Positions 12,101-23,340 of a stretch of DNA of 64,000 nucleotides are shown here, piece by piece; the stretch's first letter is position 1; every line of letters begins with the position of its first letter. The translations under genes and the position numbers were made by a program. This DNA is from Sycon ciliatum (Eukaryota; Porifera; Calcarea; Leucosolenida; Sycettidae): assembly GCF_964019385.1 (NCBI RefSeq), contig NC_088645.1:29109294-29173293 (forward strand), read 5' to 3'. Under the pieces are notes generated by a model. That model did no database searches and was not told the DNA's origin. It saw only the letters and a list, made by a program, of their open reading frames with translations.

Positions 12101-15100
12101 CCAGCGTTACGACAATGACCTAGCCGGCTGTCTCTATTCTCAGTTGTCTGAGTTTTTCTATGTGCATGAAACCCAGCGTTACGACAATGACCTAGCCGGC
12201 TGTCTCTATTCTCAGTTGTCTGAGTTTTGCTACGTGCATGAAACCCAGCGTTACGACAATGACCTAGCCGACTGTCTCTATTCTCAGTTGTCTGAGCTTT
12301 GCTATGTGCATGAAACCCAGCGTTACGACAATGACCTAGCCGGCTGTCTCTATTCTCAGTTGTCTGAGTTTTTCTATGTGCATGAAACCCAGCGTTACGA
12401 CAATGACCTAGCCGACTGTCTCTATTCTCAGTTGTCTGAGTTTTTCTATGTGCATGAAACCCAGCGTTACGACAATGACCTAGCCGGCTGTCTCTATCCT
12501 CAGTTGTCTGAGTTTTTCTATGTGCATGAAACCCAGCGTTACGACAATGACCTAGCCGGCTGTCTCTATTCTCAGTTGTCTGAGTTTTGCTACGTGCATG
12601 AAACCCAGCGTTACGACAATGACCTAGCCGACTGTCTCTATTCTCAGTTGTCTGAGCTTTGCTATGTGCATGAAACCCAGCGTTACGACAATGACCTAGC
12701 CGGCTGTCTCTATTCTCAGTTGTCTGAGTTTTTCTATGTGCATGAAACCCAGCGTTACGACAATGACCTAGCCGGCTGTCTCTATTCTCAGTTGTCTGAG
12801 CTTTGCTATGTGCATGAAACCCAGCGTTACGACAATGACCTAGCCGGCTGTCTCTATTCTCAGTTGTCTGAGCTTTGCTATGTGCATGAAACCCAGCGTT
12901 ACGACAATGACCTAGCCGGCTGTCTCTATTCTCAGTTGTCTGAGCTTTGCTATGTGCATGAAACCCAGCGTTACGACAATGACCTAGCCGGCTGTCTCTA
13001 TTCTCAGTTGTCTGAGCTTTGCTATGTGCATGAAACCCAGCGTTACGACAATGACCTAGCCGGCTGTCTCTATTCTCAGTTGTCTGAGCTTTGCTATGTG
13101 CATGAAACCCAGCGTTACGACAATGACCTAGCCGGCTGTCTCTATTCTCAGTTGTCTGAGCTTTGCTATGTGCATGAAACCCAGCGTTACGACAATGACC
13201 TAGCCGACTGTCTCTATTCTCAGTTGTCTGAGTTTTTCTATGTGCATGAAACCCAGCGTTACGACAATGACCTAGCCGGCTGTCTCTATTCTCAGTTGTC
13301 TGAGTTTTTCTATGTGCATGAAACCCAGCGTTACGACAATGACCTAGCCGGCTGTCTCTATTCTCAGTTGTCTGAGTTTTGCTACGTGCATGAAACCCAG
13401 CGTTACGACAATGACCTAGCCGACTGTCTCTATTCTCAGTTGTCTGAGTTTTTCTATGTGCATGAAACCCAGCGTTACGACAATGACCTAGCCGGCTGTC
13501 TCTATTCTCAGTTGTCTGAGTTTTGCTACGTGCATGAAACCCAGCGTTACGACAATGACCTAGCCGACTGTCTCTATTCTCAGTTGTCTGAGCTTTGCTA
13601 TGTGCATGAAACCCAGCGTTACGACAATGACCTAGCCGGCTGTCTCTATTCTCAGTTGTCTGAGCTTTGCTATGTGCATGAAACCCAGCGTTACGACAAT
13701 GACCTAGCCGACTGTCTCTATTCTCAGTTGTCTGAGTTTTTCTATGTGCATGAAACCCAGCGTTACGACAATGACCTAGCCGACTGTCTCTATTCTCAGT
13801 TGTCTGAGCTTTGCTATGTGCATGAAACCCAGCGTTACGACAATGACCTAGCCGACTGTCTCTATTCTCAGTTGTCTGAGTTTTTCTATGTGCATGAAAC
13901 CCAGCGTTACGACAATGACCTAGCCGACTGTCTCTATTCTCAGTTGTCTGAGCTTTGCTATGTGCATGAAACCCAGCGTTACGACAATGACCTAGCCGAC
14001 TGTCTCTATTCTCAGTTGTCTGAGTTTTTCTATGTGCATGAAACCCAGCGTTACGACAATGACCTAGCCGACTGTCTCTATTCTCAGTTGTCTGAGCTTT
14101 GCTATGTGCATGAAACCCAGCGTTACGACAATGACCTAGCCGACTGTCTCTATTCTCAGTTGTCTGAGTTTTTCTATGTGCATGAAACCCAGCGTTACGA
14201 CAATGACCTAGCCGACTGTCTCTATTCTCAGTTGTCTGAGCTTTGCTATGTGCATGAAACCCAGCGTTACGACAATGACCTAGCCGACTGTCTCTATTCT
14301 CAGTTGTCTGAGCTTTGCTATGTGCATGAAACCCAGCGTTACGACAAAGACCTAGCCGACTGTCTCTATTCTCAGTTGTCTGAGTTTTTCTATGTGCATG
14401 AAACCCAGCGTTACGACAATGACCTAGCCGGCTGTCTCTATTCTCAGTTGTCTGAGTTTTTCTATGTGCATGAAACCCAGCGTTACGACAATGACCTAGC
14501 CGGCTGTCTCTATTCTCAGTTGTCTGAGTTTTGCCACGTGCATGAAACCCAGCGTTACGACAATGACCTAGCCGACTGTCTCTATTCTCAGTTGTCTGAG
14601 CTTTGCTATGTGCATGAAACCCAGCGTTACGACAATGACCTAGCCGGCTGTCTCTATTCTCAGTTGTCTGAGTTTTTCTATGTGCATGAAACCCAGCGTT
14701 ACGACAATGACCTAGCCGACTGTCTCTATTCTCAGTTGTCTGAGTTTTTCTATGTGCATGAAACCCAGCGTTACGACAATGACCTAGCCGGCTGTCTCTA
14801 TTCTCAGTTGTCTGAGTTTTTCTATGTGCATGAAACCCAGCGTTACGACAATGACCTAGCCGGCTGTCTCTATTCTCAGTTGTCTGAGTTTTGCTACGTG
14901 CATGAAACCCAGCGTTACGACAATGACCTAGCCGACTGTCTCTATTCTCAGTTGTCTGAGCTTTGCTATGTGCATGAAACCCAGCGTTACGACAATGACC
15001 TAGCCGGCTGTCTCTATTCTCAGTTGTCTGAGTTTTTCTATGTGCATGAAACCCAGCGTTACGACAATGACCTAGCCGGCTGTCTCTATTCTCAGTTGTC

Positions 15101-16893
15101 TGAGCTTTGCTATGTGCATGAAACCCAGCGTTACGACAATGACCTAGCCGGCTGTCTCTATTCTCAGTTGTCTGAGCTTTGCTATGTGCATGAAACCCAG
15201 CGTTACGACAATGACCTAGCCGGCTGTCTCTATTCTCAGTTGTCTGAGCTTTGCTATGTGCATGAAACCCAGCGTTACGACAATGACCTAGCCGGCTGTC
15301 TCTATTCTCAGTTGTCTGAGCTTTGCTATGTGCATGAAACCCAGCGTTACGACAATGACCTAGCCGACTGTCTCTATTCTCAGTTGTCTGAGCTTTGCTA
15401 TGTGCATGAAACCCAGCGTTACGACAATGACCTAGCCGACTGTCTCTATTCTCAGTTGTCTGAGTTTTTCTATGTGCATGAAACCCAGCGTTACGACAAT
15501 GACCTAGCCGGCTGTCTCTATTCTCAGTTGTCTGAGTTTTTCTATGTGCATGAAACCCAGCGTTACGACAATGACCTAGCCGGCTGTCTCTATTCTCAGT
15601 TGTCTGAGTTTTGCTACGTGCATGAAACCCAGCGTTACGACAATGACCTAGCCGACTGTCTCTATTCTCAGTTGTCTGAGCTTTGCTATGTGCATGAAAC
15701 CCAGCGTTACGACAATGACCTAGCCGGCTGTCTCTATTCTCAGTTGTCTGAGTTTTTCTATGTGCATGAAACCCAGCGTTACGACAATGACCTAGCCGGC
15801 TGTCTCTATTCTCAGTTGTCTGAGTTTTTCTATGTGCATGAAACCCAGCGTTACGACAATGACCTAGCCGGCTGTCTCTATTCTCAGTTGTCTGAGTTTT
15901 GCTACGTGCATGAAACCCAGCGTTACGACAATGACCTAGCCGACTGTCTCTATTCTCAGTTGTCTGAGCTTTGCTATGTGCATGAAACCCAGCGTTACGA
16001 CAATGACCTAGCCGGCTGTCTCTATTCTCAGTTGTCTGAGTTTTTCTATGTGCATGAAACCTAGCGTTACGACAATGACCTAGCCGACTGTCTCTATTCT
16101 CAGTTGTCTGAGTTTTTCTATGTGCATGAAACCCAGCGTTACGACAATGACCTAGCCGGCTGTCTCTATTCTCAGTTGTCTGAGTTTTTCTATGTGCATG
16201 AAACCCAGCGTTACGACAATGACCTAGCCGGCTGTCTCTATTCTCAGTTGTCTGAGCTTTGCTATGTGCATGAAACCCAGCGTTACGACAATGACCTAGC
16301 CGGCTGTCTCTATTCTCAGTTGTCTGAGCTTTGCTATGTGCATGAAACCCAGCGTTACGACAATGACCTAGCCGACTGTCTCTATTCTCAGTTGTCTGAG
16401 CTTTGCTATGTGCATGAAACCCAGCGTTACGACAATGACCTAGCCGGCTGTCTCTATTCTCAGTTGTCTGAGCTTTGCTATGTGCATGAAACCCAGCGTT
16501 ACGACAATGACCTAGCCGGCTGTCTCTATTCTCAGTTGTCTGAGCTTTGCTATGTGCATGAAACCCAGCGTTACGACAATGACCTAGCCGGCTGTCTCTA
16601 TTCTCAGTTGTCTGAGCTTTGCTATGTGCATGAAACCCAGCGTTACGACAATGACCTAGCCGGCTGTCTCTATTCTCAGTTGTCTGAGCTTTGCTATGTG
16701 CATGAAACCCAGCGTTACGACAATGACCTAGCCGACTGTCTCTATTCTCAGTTGTCTGAGCTTTGCTATGTGCATGAAACGCAGCGTTACGACAATGACC
16801 TAGCCGACTGTCTCTATTCTCAGTTGTCTGAGCTTTGCTATGTGCATGAAACCCAGCGTCAGGACAATGACCTAGCCGGCTGTCTCTATTCTC
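9122..16893 (+). repeat. 72-bp satellite array, right block (about 108 units)
   Basis: Continues the left block in exact phase. The first 16 or so units have the same order of unit variants as about 2515-3660 of the left block, including a private G (CTTTGGTAT) at 9998 matching 3391. After subtracting the inserted element these lie 2,376 bp, exactly 33 units, apart. Two units carry in-frame stops (TAG at 10236-10238 and at 16062-16064), and rare variants occur at about 11333, 12497, 14347 and 14534. The last unit breaks off at ...CTATTCTC and unique sequence starts at 16894. Confidence 0.95.
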
Positions 16894-18580
16894 TTCTGCC
16901 TTTTGTGGTAATGCTCCATCGTTGTGGTGTTGAGCACTCTAGGCAATCTGGGGATTCTCGCTATTGTACTACTCATGTATACGTTGATATGGTTTTCGTA
17001 CAAGAGAGGAGAATAATGAGCATATTAATGGACGTTTGCGAGCAGGCTAAAAGCATAGTGAATCTGATCAAGATGCAGAACTGGCAAAATTGTCCCCTAA
17101 CCCCTAATGAAAAACATTTACTCTCAAAGATTCTTTGTGGTAACCCTCAAAGATGTGGCTTAGAGCAACCTTTGATTTATATATTATTTGAGTCTCTAGA
17201 AATGGGTCAAAATTGACCTTGGTACAAAAGAAGCGTTTGCAGATCGTCATAGCCAATCGCAGCCAAAGAGCCGATACATACGGTTTGCAGGAAGTTGCCA
17301 TCCTCTAGTTGTCCTACTGGTAACTTGTGAGGAAACTCCGTCGGATAACTGCCCTCAAACACAGCAAGCTCGGACGGAAAAATGCCTATCCTTCAGCCTT
17401 ATGCCAACATACAGTTTTGAAAGAAGGGTCCGAAGGATGCTTTTGCTGTTTCGATGAATGTGATCACCATCCAATCGTGACTTTTCCCGGAACACAGTCA
17501 TTTTGGGTAAGTACTTTCGTGTCATTGTTGTTACACGAACACAAAACGATTTGAAGATGCTTGGACATTGCTATTGTTAACACCTCTTGCCAAACTGCCC
17601 GCGAACACAAGAACGCTAGCAAGTCTATACCACAGTTTTTCTTCCTGAAAGAAAAGCTCAAAACCCTCCCTTCCCGTGCATTCCTACAACTTCCTACATC
17701 CAGCTAAAATAGGATTTCACAAACTGGTAGCAACATGGTGAGTATCAAATTTCCGCAGCGTGCCGGAAAGTAGCATGCGATATCGCATGTTGCTATGCAC
17801 AACGGGAAAGGTGCTGATACGCTGGACGTCAGGTAACAATCACGTGCCAAGTAATAATGGAATATATTGCGCTCTTGGACTACGAATCAATTTGAACAAT
17901 TGGAAATATAATTGGGGAAGAAAGAAGAAAATTGGAACGTGATTTAAGGATACCGACTTGAACCGATGCTCTATTTATATTTTGATAAAGAAAGTGGAAG
18001 CGTCATGATGTAGTGTGGCACTGAGTCCGTGTTTTGGGCGGCAATTAAACATTCACAACAGAGTCGTCTTCAGGTAGCAGCGTGAGCAAAAATCGATCTT
18101 GGATTTATGCTAGAAAGATGTTGAGAGCTACCACCTATTGACAACGCTGTCACCTCCAACAAATAGTCGCGCGTCGGCGTGAAGGACAACAAAACTAACT
18201 AAGAAGTTGCGACTTCGGCGGTAACCGAGCGGTTAAGATGCACGGTATTTCCGACGTGATGCGAAATTTCACGTCAAGTTTGGCGTAAGCTCCAAATTTC
18301 GACGTGAGCTGCCGGTCACTCGCGTTGTTTTCCAAAATGCGAACCAAATAACACGAGATCCACTTTCGCGTCAAGTGCATATTAACCTCTCCATTTGTGA
18401 TAAAGTTGGTTGTTCCAGCGAGGAACACACGTTTCCTGCCGAACTTGAATGACTCTTGACTGCCATCCTTAGCACACGATGAGCACGTCAGACCTTCCAC
18501 TCGCCAACCCTGAAAGAAAGCACCATTTCCTGCTCCCTCTGTATAGAGTTGGAACAACCAACTTGTTAGTTTGATAGCAT
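16894..18580. other. Unrecognised sequence right of the satellite
   Basis: The open frame from the satellite runs 107 more codons into unique DNA before stopping at 17214-17216. The tail shows no recognisable domain and its codons look random. Other ORFs up to 18580 are short. A tRNA-like A-box pattern near 18217-18245 lacks a partner B-box. I see no supported gene. Confidence 0.6.
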
Positions 18581-18884
18581 AAACAAGGCGGAGGACACTG
18601 TGTTCGGAAACAGTGACCTTACTACAACCAACCACGGTTGTCAGAGCCCCGGTCCGTTGGAAACATCTGAATCATATGGGTGTTGAACCCGGGTCTTACT
18701 CTCATCATACTAGGGGAGGTTTTAGACGACTGACGTTAGTAGAAGATTCCCAGAGAATAATGAGAGTCAGAGCCGGGTTCAACACCCATATGGTTCAGAT
18801 GGTCCCAACGAACCGGGGCTCTACCAACCGTGGATGGTTGTAGTAAGGTCACTGTTTCCGAACACAGTGTCTTCCACCTTGTTT
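18581..18884. repeat. Inverted repeat, arms about 125 bp, loop about 50 bp
   Basis: The left arm starting AAACAAGGCGGAGGACACTG (18581) is the reverse complement of the right arm ending at 18884, with scattered mismatches. Pairing continues through GGTGTTGAACCCGG and ACTCTCAT towards a centre near 18732. No target-site duplication was identified. It could be a foldback or MITE-type element. Confidence 0.8.
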
Positions 18885-18967
18885 CACGGTTTCAACCCAA
18901 CAACATGTGTGAACTATAACACGGTTTATCTAACACTAGTATTGGGTTATACAAGAAACAACTTGTA

Positions 18968-19100
18968 TAATAGGTTTTCATTTGACCCGACGAGACCATA
19001 CAACGCTTGCACACAACGACACGAGCAGTTCAATTGAACTGTTCGTACTGTTGTCTGCAAACGTCGTATGGTCTCGTCGGGTCAAATGAAAAACCTATTA
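18968..19100. repeat. 133-bp near-perfect palindrome
   Basis: Arms 18968-19033 and 19034-19100 are reverse complements around the centre AGTTCAATTGAACT, with few mismatches and one 1-bp length difference in an A/T run. There is essentially no loop. The outer parts (TTTGACCCGACGAGACCATA) pair perfectly with the opposite strand copy. Confidence 0.88.
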
Positions 19101-19419
19101 CTACTATTTGACGGATCTATTGAAGATGGCAACAAATATTTACTATTATTGTTTTTTGACTAACCTACGTGGAGATAATAATTTTAATATAGCTATGAAT
19201 AGGATGAAGGCCGCAGACATCACGCAACTACGTTACTTGTTTGACATGTATCACTGTGTATTTTATAACAGAAATATTATTGAAAACCCAGAATCGATTT
19301 TCTCGTTCCTATCATCAGTGGGAAAAACGGAACTAAGTATACAACCAAAGAAACTGAAGTTAAGTACTGTAAATAGAAAGGTGTTAGAAATACCATCAAG
19401 ATACAAGTGCAATATGTAC

Positions 19420-20544
19420 CAGGTTACCCGCCTCGTGCAAGACATCCACACCGCCCGGAACGCCCATAACCATGTTGGTTTAGTTTTCTTCGATCTCGCA
19501 AAGGCCTTCGACACTGTTTGGCACAGGGGTCTCTTAGCTAAGCTGCGAACAGTATATCGCATTGATGGCAAGGCTATCGGCTGGCTCTCATCGTATCTCT
19601 CTAACCGACATCAGCTTGTACGCCTCTCAACTGTGTTATCGGAGCCTTTACCCGTTACTTCTGGAGTCCCCCAAGGTTCAATACTTGGGCCACTGCTATT
19701 TCTCCTGTATATTAATGACCTCCCCGATACTGCCCCTGGTGTCAGCCTTTTCGCTGATGACACAGCTCTGCTTTGCTCCAATGCTTGCCCTATACGCCTG
19801 CACAAAGCCATGCAAGATAGCATCGGGAAAGTTATAACCTGGATGCATGATTGGAAGTTGCAGCCAAATGTTGATAAAACGGCAGCTATGTACATTTCCC
19901 CCTCTCCCCCTTCCCTGCCACTTTGTTTTCCTTCTTCAAGTGTTGCTATTCGCATTGTTGAAGAGCATAAGCATCTTGGCGTTATTATTGACTCTAAATT
20001 GTCGTGGTCACCCCATGTGCAGTATGTCTGCAAGCGCACAAGCTCCATCCTTGGGGCTCTTCAAGCCCACTGTAGACATCTTCCTCTTTCTTGCAAACGC
20101 TTGTTTTATCGTTGCTATATATTGCCCTTACTTGACTACTGTGATACTGCTTGGTGTGGCATAACTACTACTGTATTGAACAAGCTAGAAACCCATAACC
20201 GCATGCTCCTTAAAATCTTATTTAGCAAAGATCGTCGCTTTCCCTCCGCTAGTCTTTACGAAATTGCCAAGATCAGTCCCCTTTCCACTCGACATAAGTA
20301 CCACCTCTGTGTTCTCATACATAAAATATTACTAAATAAAATACCCTTGCATATGCAGGCTTATAATTGGTTCTCCGAAACACGGAACACCCGGAACTCA
20401 CTCAGTCTCCCACGCGCTGCCTCCACCCTATTCACTAGATCCCCGATCTTTGCTGGCTATGTGTTTTGGGCAACATTACCAACGCAGGCCAAGACCAGCA
20501 CGTCGATGGATAATTTTGTTGCTAAAATCTCTGCTCAATTATAG
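19420..20544 (+). pseudogene. LINE reverse transcriptase, 5'-truncated (CR1/Jockey-group type)
   Basis: An uninterrupted frame that begins inside the RT. It contains VFFDLAKAFDTVWHRG (motif A), SGVPQGSILGPLLFLLYIND (motif B) and FADDTAL (motif C), then HKHLGVIIDSKLSW and a C-terminal region usual for CR1/L2/Jockey-group LINEs. The open frame extends upstream to 19108, but those about 104 codons do not resemble a LINE, so the real insertion edge is near 19420. There is no endonuclease domain. Known role: target-primed reverse transcription. Truncation at the 5' end is the normal outcome of LINE integration, so this copy cannot move on its own. Clade assignment is approximate. Confidence 0.8.
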
Positions 20545-20716
20545 GTTTCATGTATATCCTGCTGGTTTGTCTCCTCCTTTGCCTTCTTTGCCTCTTATTT
20601 GTATTCTTTTATCTGTTTTACTGCTGTGGTTGGCTTTCACCCTTGTCTCAGTTTTATTGGCCGTCATCATGATGTGCCATGAGATAATGATATAAATACA
20701 AATACAAATACAATAA
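20545..20716 (+). repeat. LINE 3' UTR and AAATAC tail
   Basis: About 170 bp after the RT stop end in ATAAATACAAATACAAATAC followed by AATAAAA. A short microsatellite tail is typical of the 3' end of CR1-like LINEs, and it marks the insertion boundary. Confidence 0.65.
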
Positions 20717-20775
20717 AACCACTAGAGGAAACGCAAGAAAGGTAACAAGATTACATAACCAAAGGCGAGAAGGCA

Positions 20776-21114
20776 CTGAACGAAGTGTCAACCTACGAAT
20801 ACAACTTCAGTGCAACAACGACACAGTACAGAAAAATGAGAGTCATCATACACACCAAGACAGTCAGGACGAGATAACAAGTGTAGATACACAGCTGACT
20901 TCTTACGATCAACACATTCATCCGCCTCATCTCACTCCTTCCCACCCGCCTCCTCCTCGTCCATCTCATCGTCCTGTTCCTCGTTCCGCTCGTCATCCTC
21001 ACGATCATCATCACCACCCTCATTTGCCTCGACCTCTGTCTTCTCACCAACCGTTTCGTCGTAAGAGCACGTTGTTGCACTGAAGTTGTATTCGTAGGTT
21101 GACACTTCGTTCAG
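20776..21114. repeat. Inverted repeat with perfect 45-bp arms
   Basis: 20776-20820 is the exact reverse complement of 21070-21114; the loop is 249 bp and rich in CTC/ATC runs. A 15-bp piece of the right arm (TTGACACTTCGTTCA) is repeated directly beside it at 21115-21129. It may be a small TIR element. Confidence 0.8.
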
Positions 21115-21129
21115 TTGACACTTCGTTCA

Positions 21130-22078
21130 AATTTCCGGCACTTGCCAAAGTCACTAAATCAACGTCAACTGCAATAATCAAGCCGCATGTCTGCAACGTC
21201 ACGAGGGTGCTGGCAAAAGTCATGCTGCACGGCGCTGTGCAGCCCAATACGTAGTTTTTTAACGTGATTTTTTGGACAATGAACTCTATATATATGATCC
21301 AAGGAAAACCAAACAATTAATAATGAAGCACAAATGAGAAATATCTGACTCCTGAAATTGACTCAAAAAGCCACTGGTCACTTCCTAGTTTGAAGGTTAC
21401 TTCACCTTGGCCGGTTTGTCCGCATAGTCATTCGGATATGTTAATTCCTTCAGATCTGTACCTTTGTTCCTTTCTGCAGATGTACAGTTGTAGCTCAGTC
21501 CTACCCAGATAGGGCTTGAAAGAGCAACGTGACAATCGGCTGGAGTCGGCAATGGTCGTGATTACTTCAAGTATATTTTGCACTTCAAGAGCGGTCTACT
21601 CACACTGCAATCAGACACGCTCCAATAGCATGCGTATAAGTAAGCATGAAAGAACAAAAAGGCATTTCATGAGAGCTAATACATACAGTACAGATTTCAG
21701 CATTTTCTTACTTAAAATCATGCACATTCCTGATTCGGCAAAAATAATCTAGACATAATAACAGGTTAGTAATAATACTATTGGACACGACATGTTCTAA
21801 AACAAGGAATGTGGCCGATACTCTTCGCCATGGCCACAGTGGGGCTTTCTGACGACTAGTGTCAAACGACTGAAGCTGCATATTTTTGAAAATGGATTAT
21901 TTATGAGGATTCAAACGACACAGTTAACTTTTTTTTATTTACTATTTTTTATTATTGAAAAACCGCAAACCTTCAGACATGTGAATGTGCACATGATATA
22001 CAGTGTACATACGGATGTATCGAGAAGGCAACACTATTGACCACGGATTTATCCACAAGAAATGCAGGGATTGAACAA
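21130..22078. other. Probable 3' flank of the host exon; no other gene seen
   Basis: Short unrelated ORFs only. On the minus strand two AATAAA polyadenylation signals occur at about 21934-21939 and 21948-21953, roughly 130-145 bp downstream of the stop of the exon at 22079-22344, which would suit its transcript end. Confidence 0.45.
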
Positions 22079-22344
22079 CTATTGGTGAAAATCCACATAC
22101 GAGTAGTGTGAATCCTCGGCTGGTTGAACTACTCCATTAGCATCACTTTTGGTGAGGACACTTTCTGCAACGCCTGCGTCTCCATATTCTGCATTTTCCG
22201 TAAGATTGGGCACGGTCTCTGCTGGTTCACTTGGCTTTTTCGGACGTATTATCAAAACTAACACAGCTACTATCAGTGCAGCCACCAACAAGCCACCAAT
22301 CCCGCCAATAAGTATTATAGCGCCTGTTCCTATGCCAGTCTCAC
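22079..22344 (-). CDS. Terminal exon of a probable single-pass membrane protein
   Basis: On the minus strand a pyrimidine tract and CAG acceptor (AG at 22345-22346) precede a 266-nt exon: two bases of a split codon, 87 codons and a TAG stop at 22079-22081. Residues about 9-32 form a transmembrane segment (IILIGGIGGLLVAALIVAVL and following), next comes a basic stop-transfer RPKK, then an acidic cytoplasmic tail of about 55 residues ending in YSYVDFHQ. Glycine-rich sequence before the membrane segment and a tyrosine motif at the C-terminus are common in animal cell-surface receptors. The ectodomain is not in the window. Retroelement G1 lies only 30 nt upstream of the exon. Function unknown; a chance ORF is possible, but acceptor, frame, membrane segment and poly(A) signals agree. 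Confidence 0.6.
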
Positions 22345-22374
22345 CTGGAAAGGTAGAAAAAGAGAATGGGAGAG

Positions 22375-22555
22375 TGTAACAGATTCACTGTTACTACTAA
22401 CACTCGGAATAGGATACAATTATCACCTGCTATTATCACGCGGCTGCTGTTAGGTGTTATGTCCATCATTGCTTGTTCATGTATATAAGAATGCATTATG
22501 GCAAGGATCATTGCTTATTCCAAGAATGACTACTGAAGTTAGTTGGACTGTTACA
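22375..22555 (+). repeat. G1 5' LTR
   Basis: 181 bp, starts TGTAACAG and ends CTGTTACA. It contains TATATAA at 22482-22488, a candidate TATA box. It differs from the 3' copy (25764-25944) at a handful of sites, so the insertion is not brand new. Confidence 0.9.
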
Positions 22556-22556
22556 C

Positions 22557-22573
22557 TGGTAGCAAGAGGATGG
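22557..22573 (+). other. G1 primer-binding site overlapping the gag start
   Basis: TGGTAGCAAGAGGATGG begins one base after the LTR. It matches the complement of the animal initiator tRNA-Met 3' end (TGGTAGCAGAGGATGG) with one extra A. The ATG of gag (22570-22572) lies inside it. Confidence 0.8.
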
Positions 22574-22989
22574 TTTTTCTTTTCGTCATGTTCGGGCTAT
22601 GGGCAGTGGCCGCATTAGTCGCCTACGGTATATTCGCGATTCAGAAACGTCTGAATCACCTTATCGCACTCGGTCAGTGCGATGGATCAGATCAAACGCC
22701 AAGACGTGCTCAAGCTCCCAGCGGAGAGAGGCCACGCATGCGCCATGTTAAGTCTCCGCCTGTGTTTCGTGGAGATACAAGAGAGTTCAAGGAGTGGGCC
22801 TTCGCCATCGAACTCGCCATGAAGTCCCTGCAGCTGGACAACGCGGAGGAGCGCTTGAGCTACGCGGCGAGTTTTCTGGAGGGCAACGCTCGTCTTTGGT
22901 TTATCGCCTCTCAGGAGGCAAACACGCTGTTTTCCGACTGGCTAGGAAAATGTTATCAACTCCAAAGCACGAAAAAGGCCAAAAACTAA
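22570..22989 (+). pseudogene. gag: G1 gag, N-terminal part only
   Basis: The frame opens at the PBS ATG with a hydrophobic segment (residues about 2-25, MVFLFVMFGLWAVAALVAYG). It continues into the retrotransposon-gag domain, with a PPVFRGD stretch and NARLWFIASQEAN, which align with G2 gag. Similarity ends near 22945, after a shared SDW; the remaining codons come from a foreign insert. The C-terminal half and the CCHC knuckle are lost. Known role of the domain: assembly of the virus-like particle. The hydrophobic N-terminus is shared with G2 and G3 and suggests membrane association (inference). Confidence 0.75.
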
Positions 22990-23340
22990 ACCAAGAACAT
23001 ATGCAATAACATGTTATTTATAAAGACAGGACAAGTGAATAATTAGTCAGTCCATTGTTCATGATGATCTCCGACGGTTACGTCGGCAAGCGAGCCTCCG
23101 CCACTGCCAAAGCAGCGTGGGCTCCGCAGGAGGGTGCAAATTTCAAACCAAAATCTAAACGCCTACAACCGCGAATGCACATGATACAGGATTTCAGAAG
23201 GCTGAAGGAAATCCTGCATCTAACAAATGCCATAACATGAGAGTAATGCTCACCCCTCTTCTCCGCCAACAGATGAGCAATTCGTTTGTACAGTGCTGTT
23301 GATGCTGGACCCATTCCGCCACTGGCTGACATGACCGCCC
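22946..23340 (-). mobile_element. LINE 3' fragment replacing part of G1
   Basis: On the minus strand, about 23333-23100 encodes a run (ASGGMGP, ALYKRIAHLLAEK, FVRCRISFSLLKSCIMCIRG) that closely parallels the C-terminus of the LINE at 44905-46238. It is a 5'-truncated copy of that family. It sits exactly where about 2 kb of G1 (gag end, protease, RT) is missing, so insertion and deletion probably happened together or the junction was repaired with LINE cDNA. Confidence 0.65.

Noticed and set aside
1-16893. CRISPR-like or other prokaryotic array
   Set aside because: No alternating repeats and variable spacers; units are contiguous and nearly identical, and the context is eukaryotic.
16104-17216. 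ORF leaving the satellite with a unique 107-residue tail as a gene
   Set aside because: Begins in the array after a stop; the tail has no domain, no start context and no splice signals.
18215-18330. tRNA-Leu/Ser-like A-box (ACCGAGCGGTTAAGATG)
   Set aside because: No B-box at the right distance and no acceptor-stem pairing, so neither a tRNA nor a clear SINE head.
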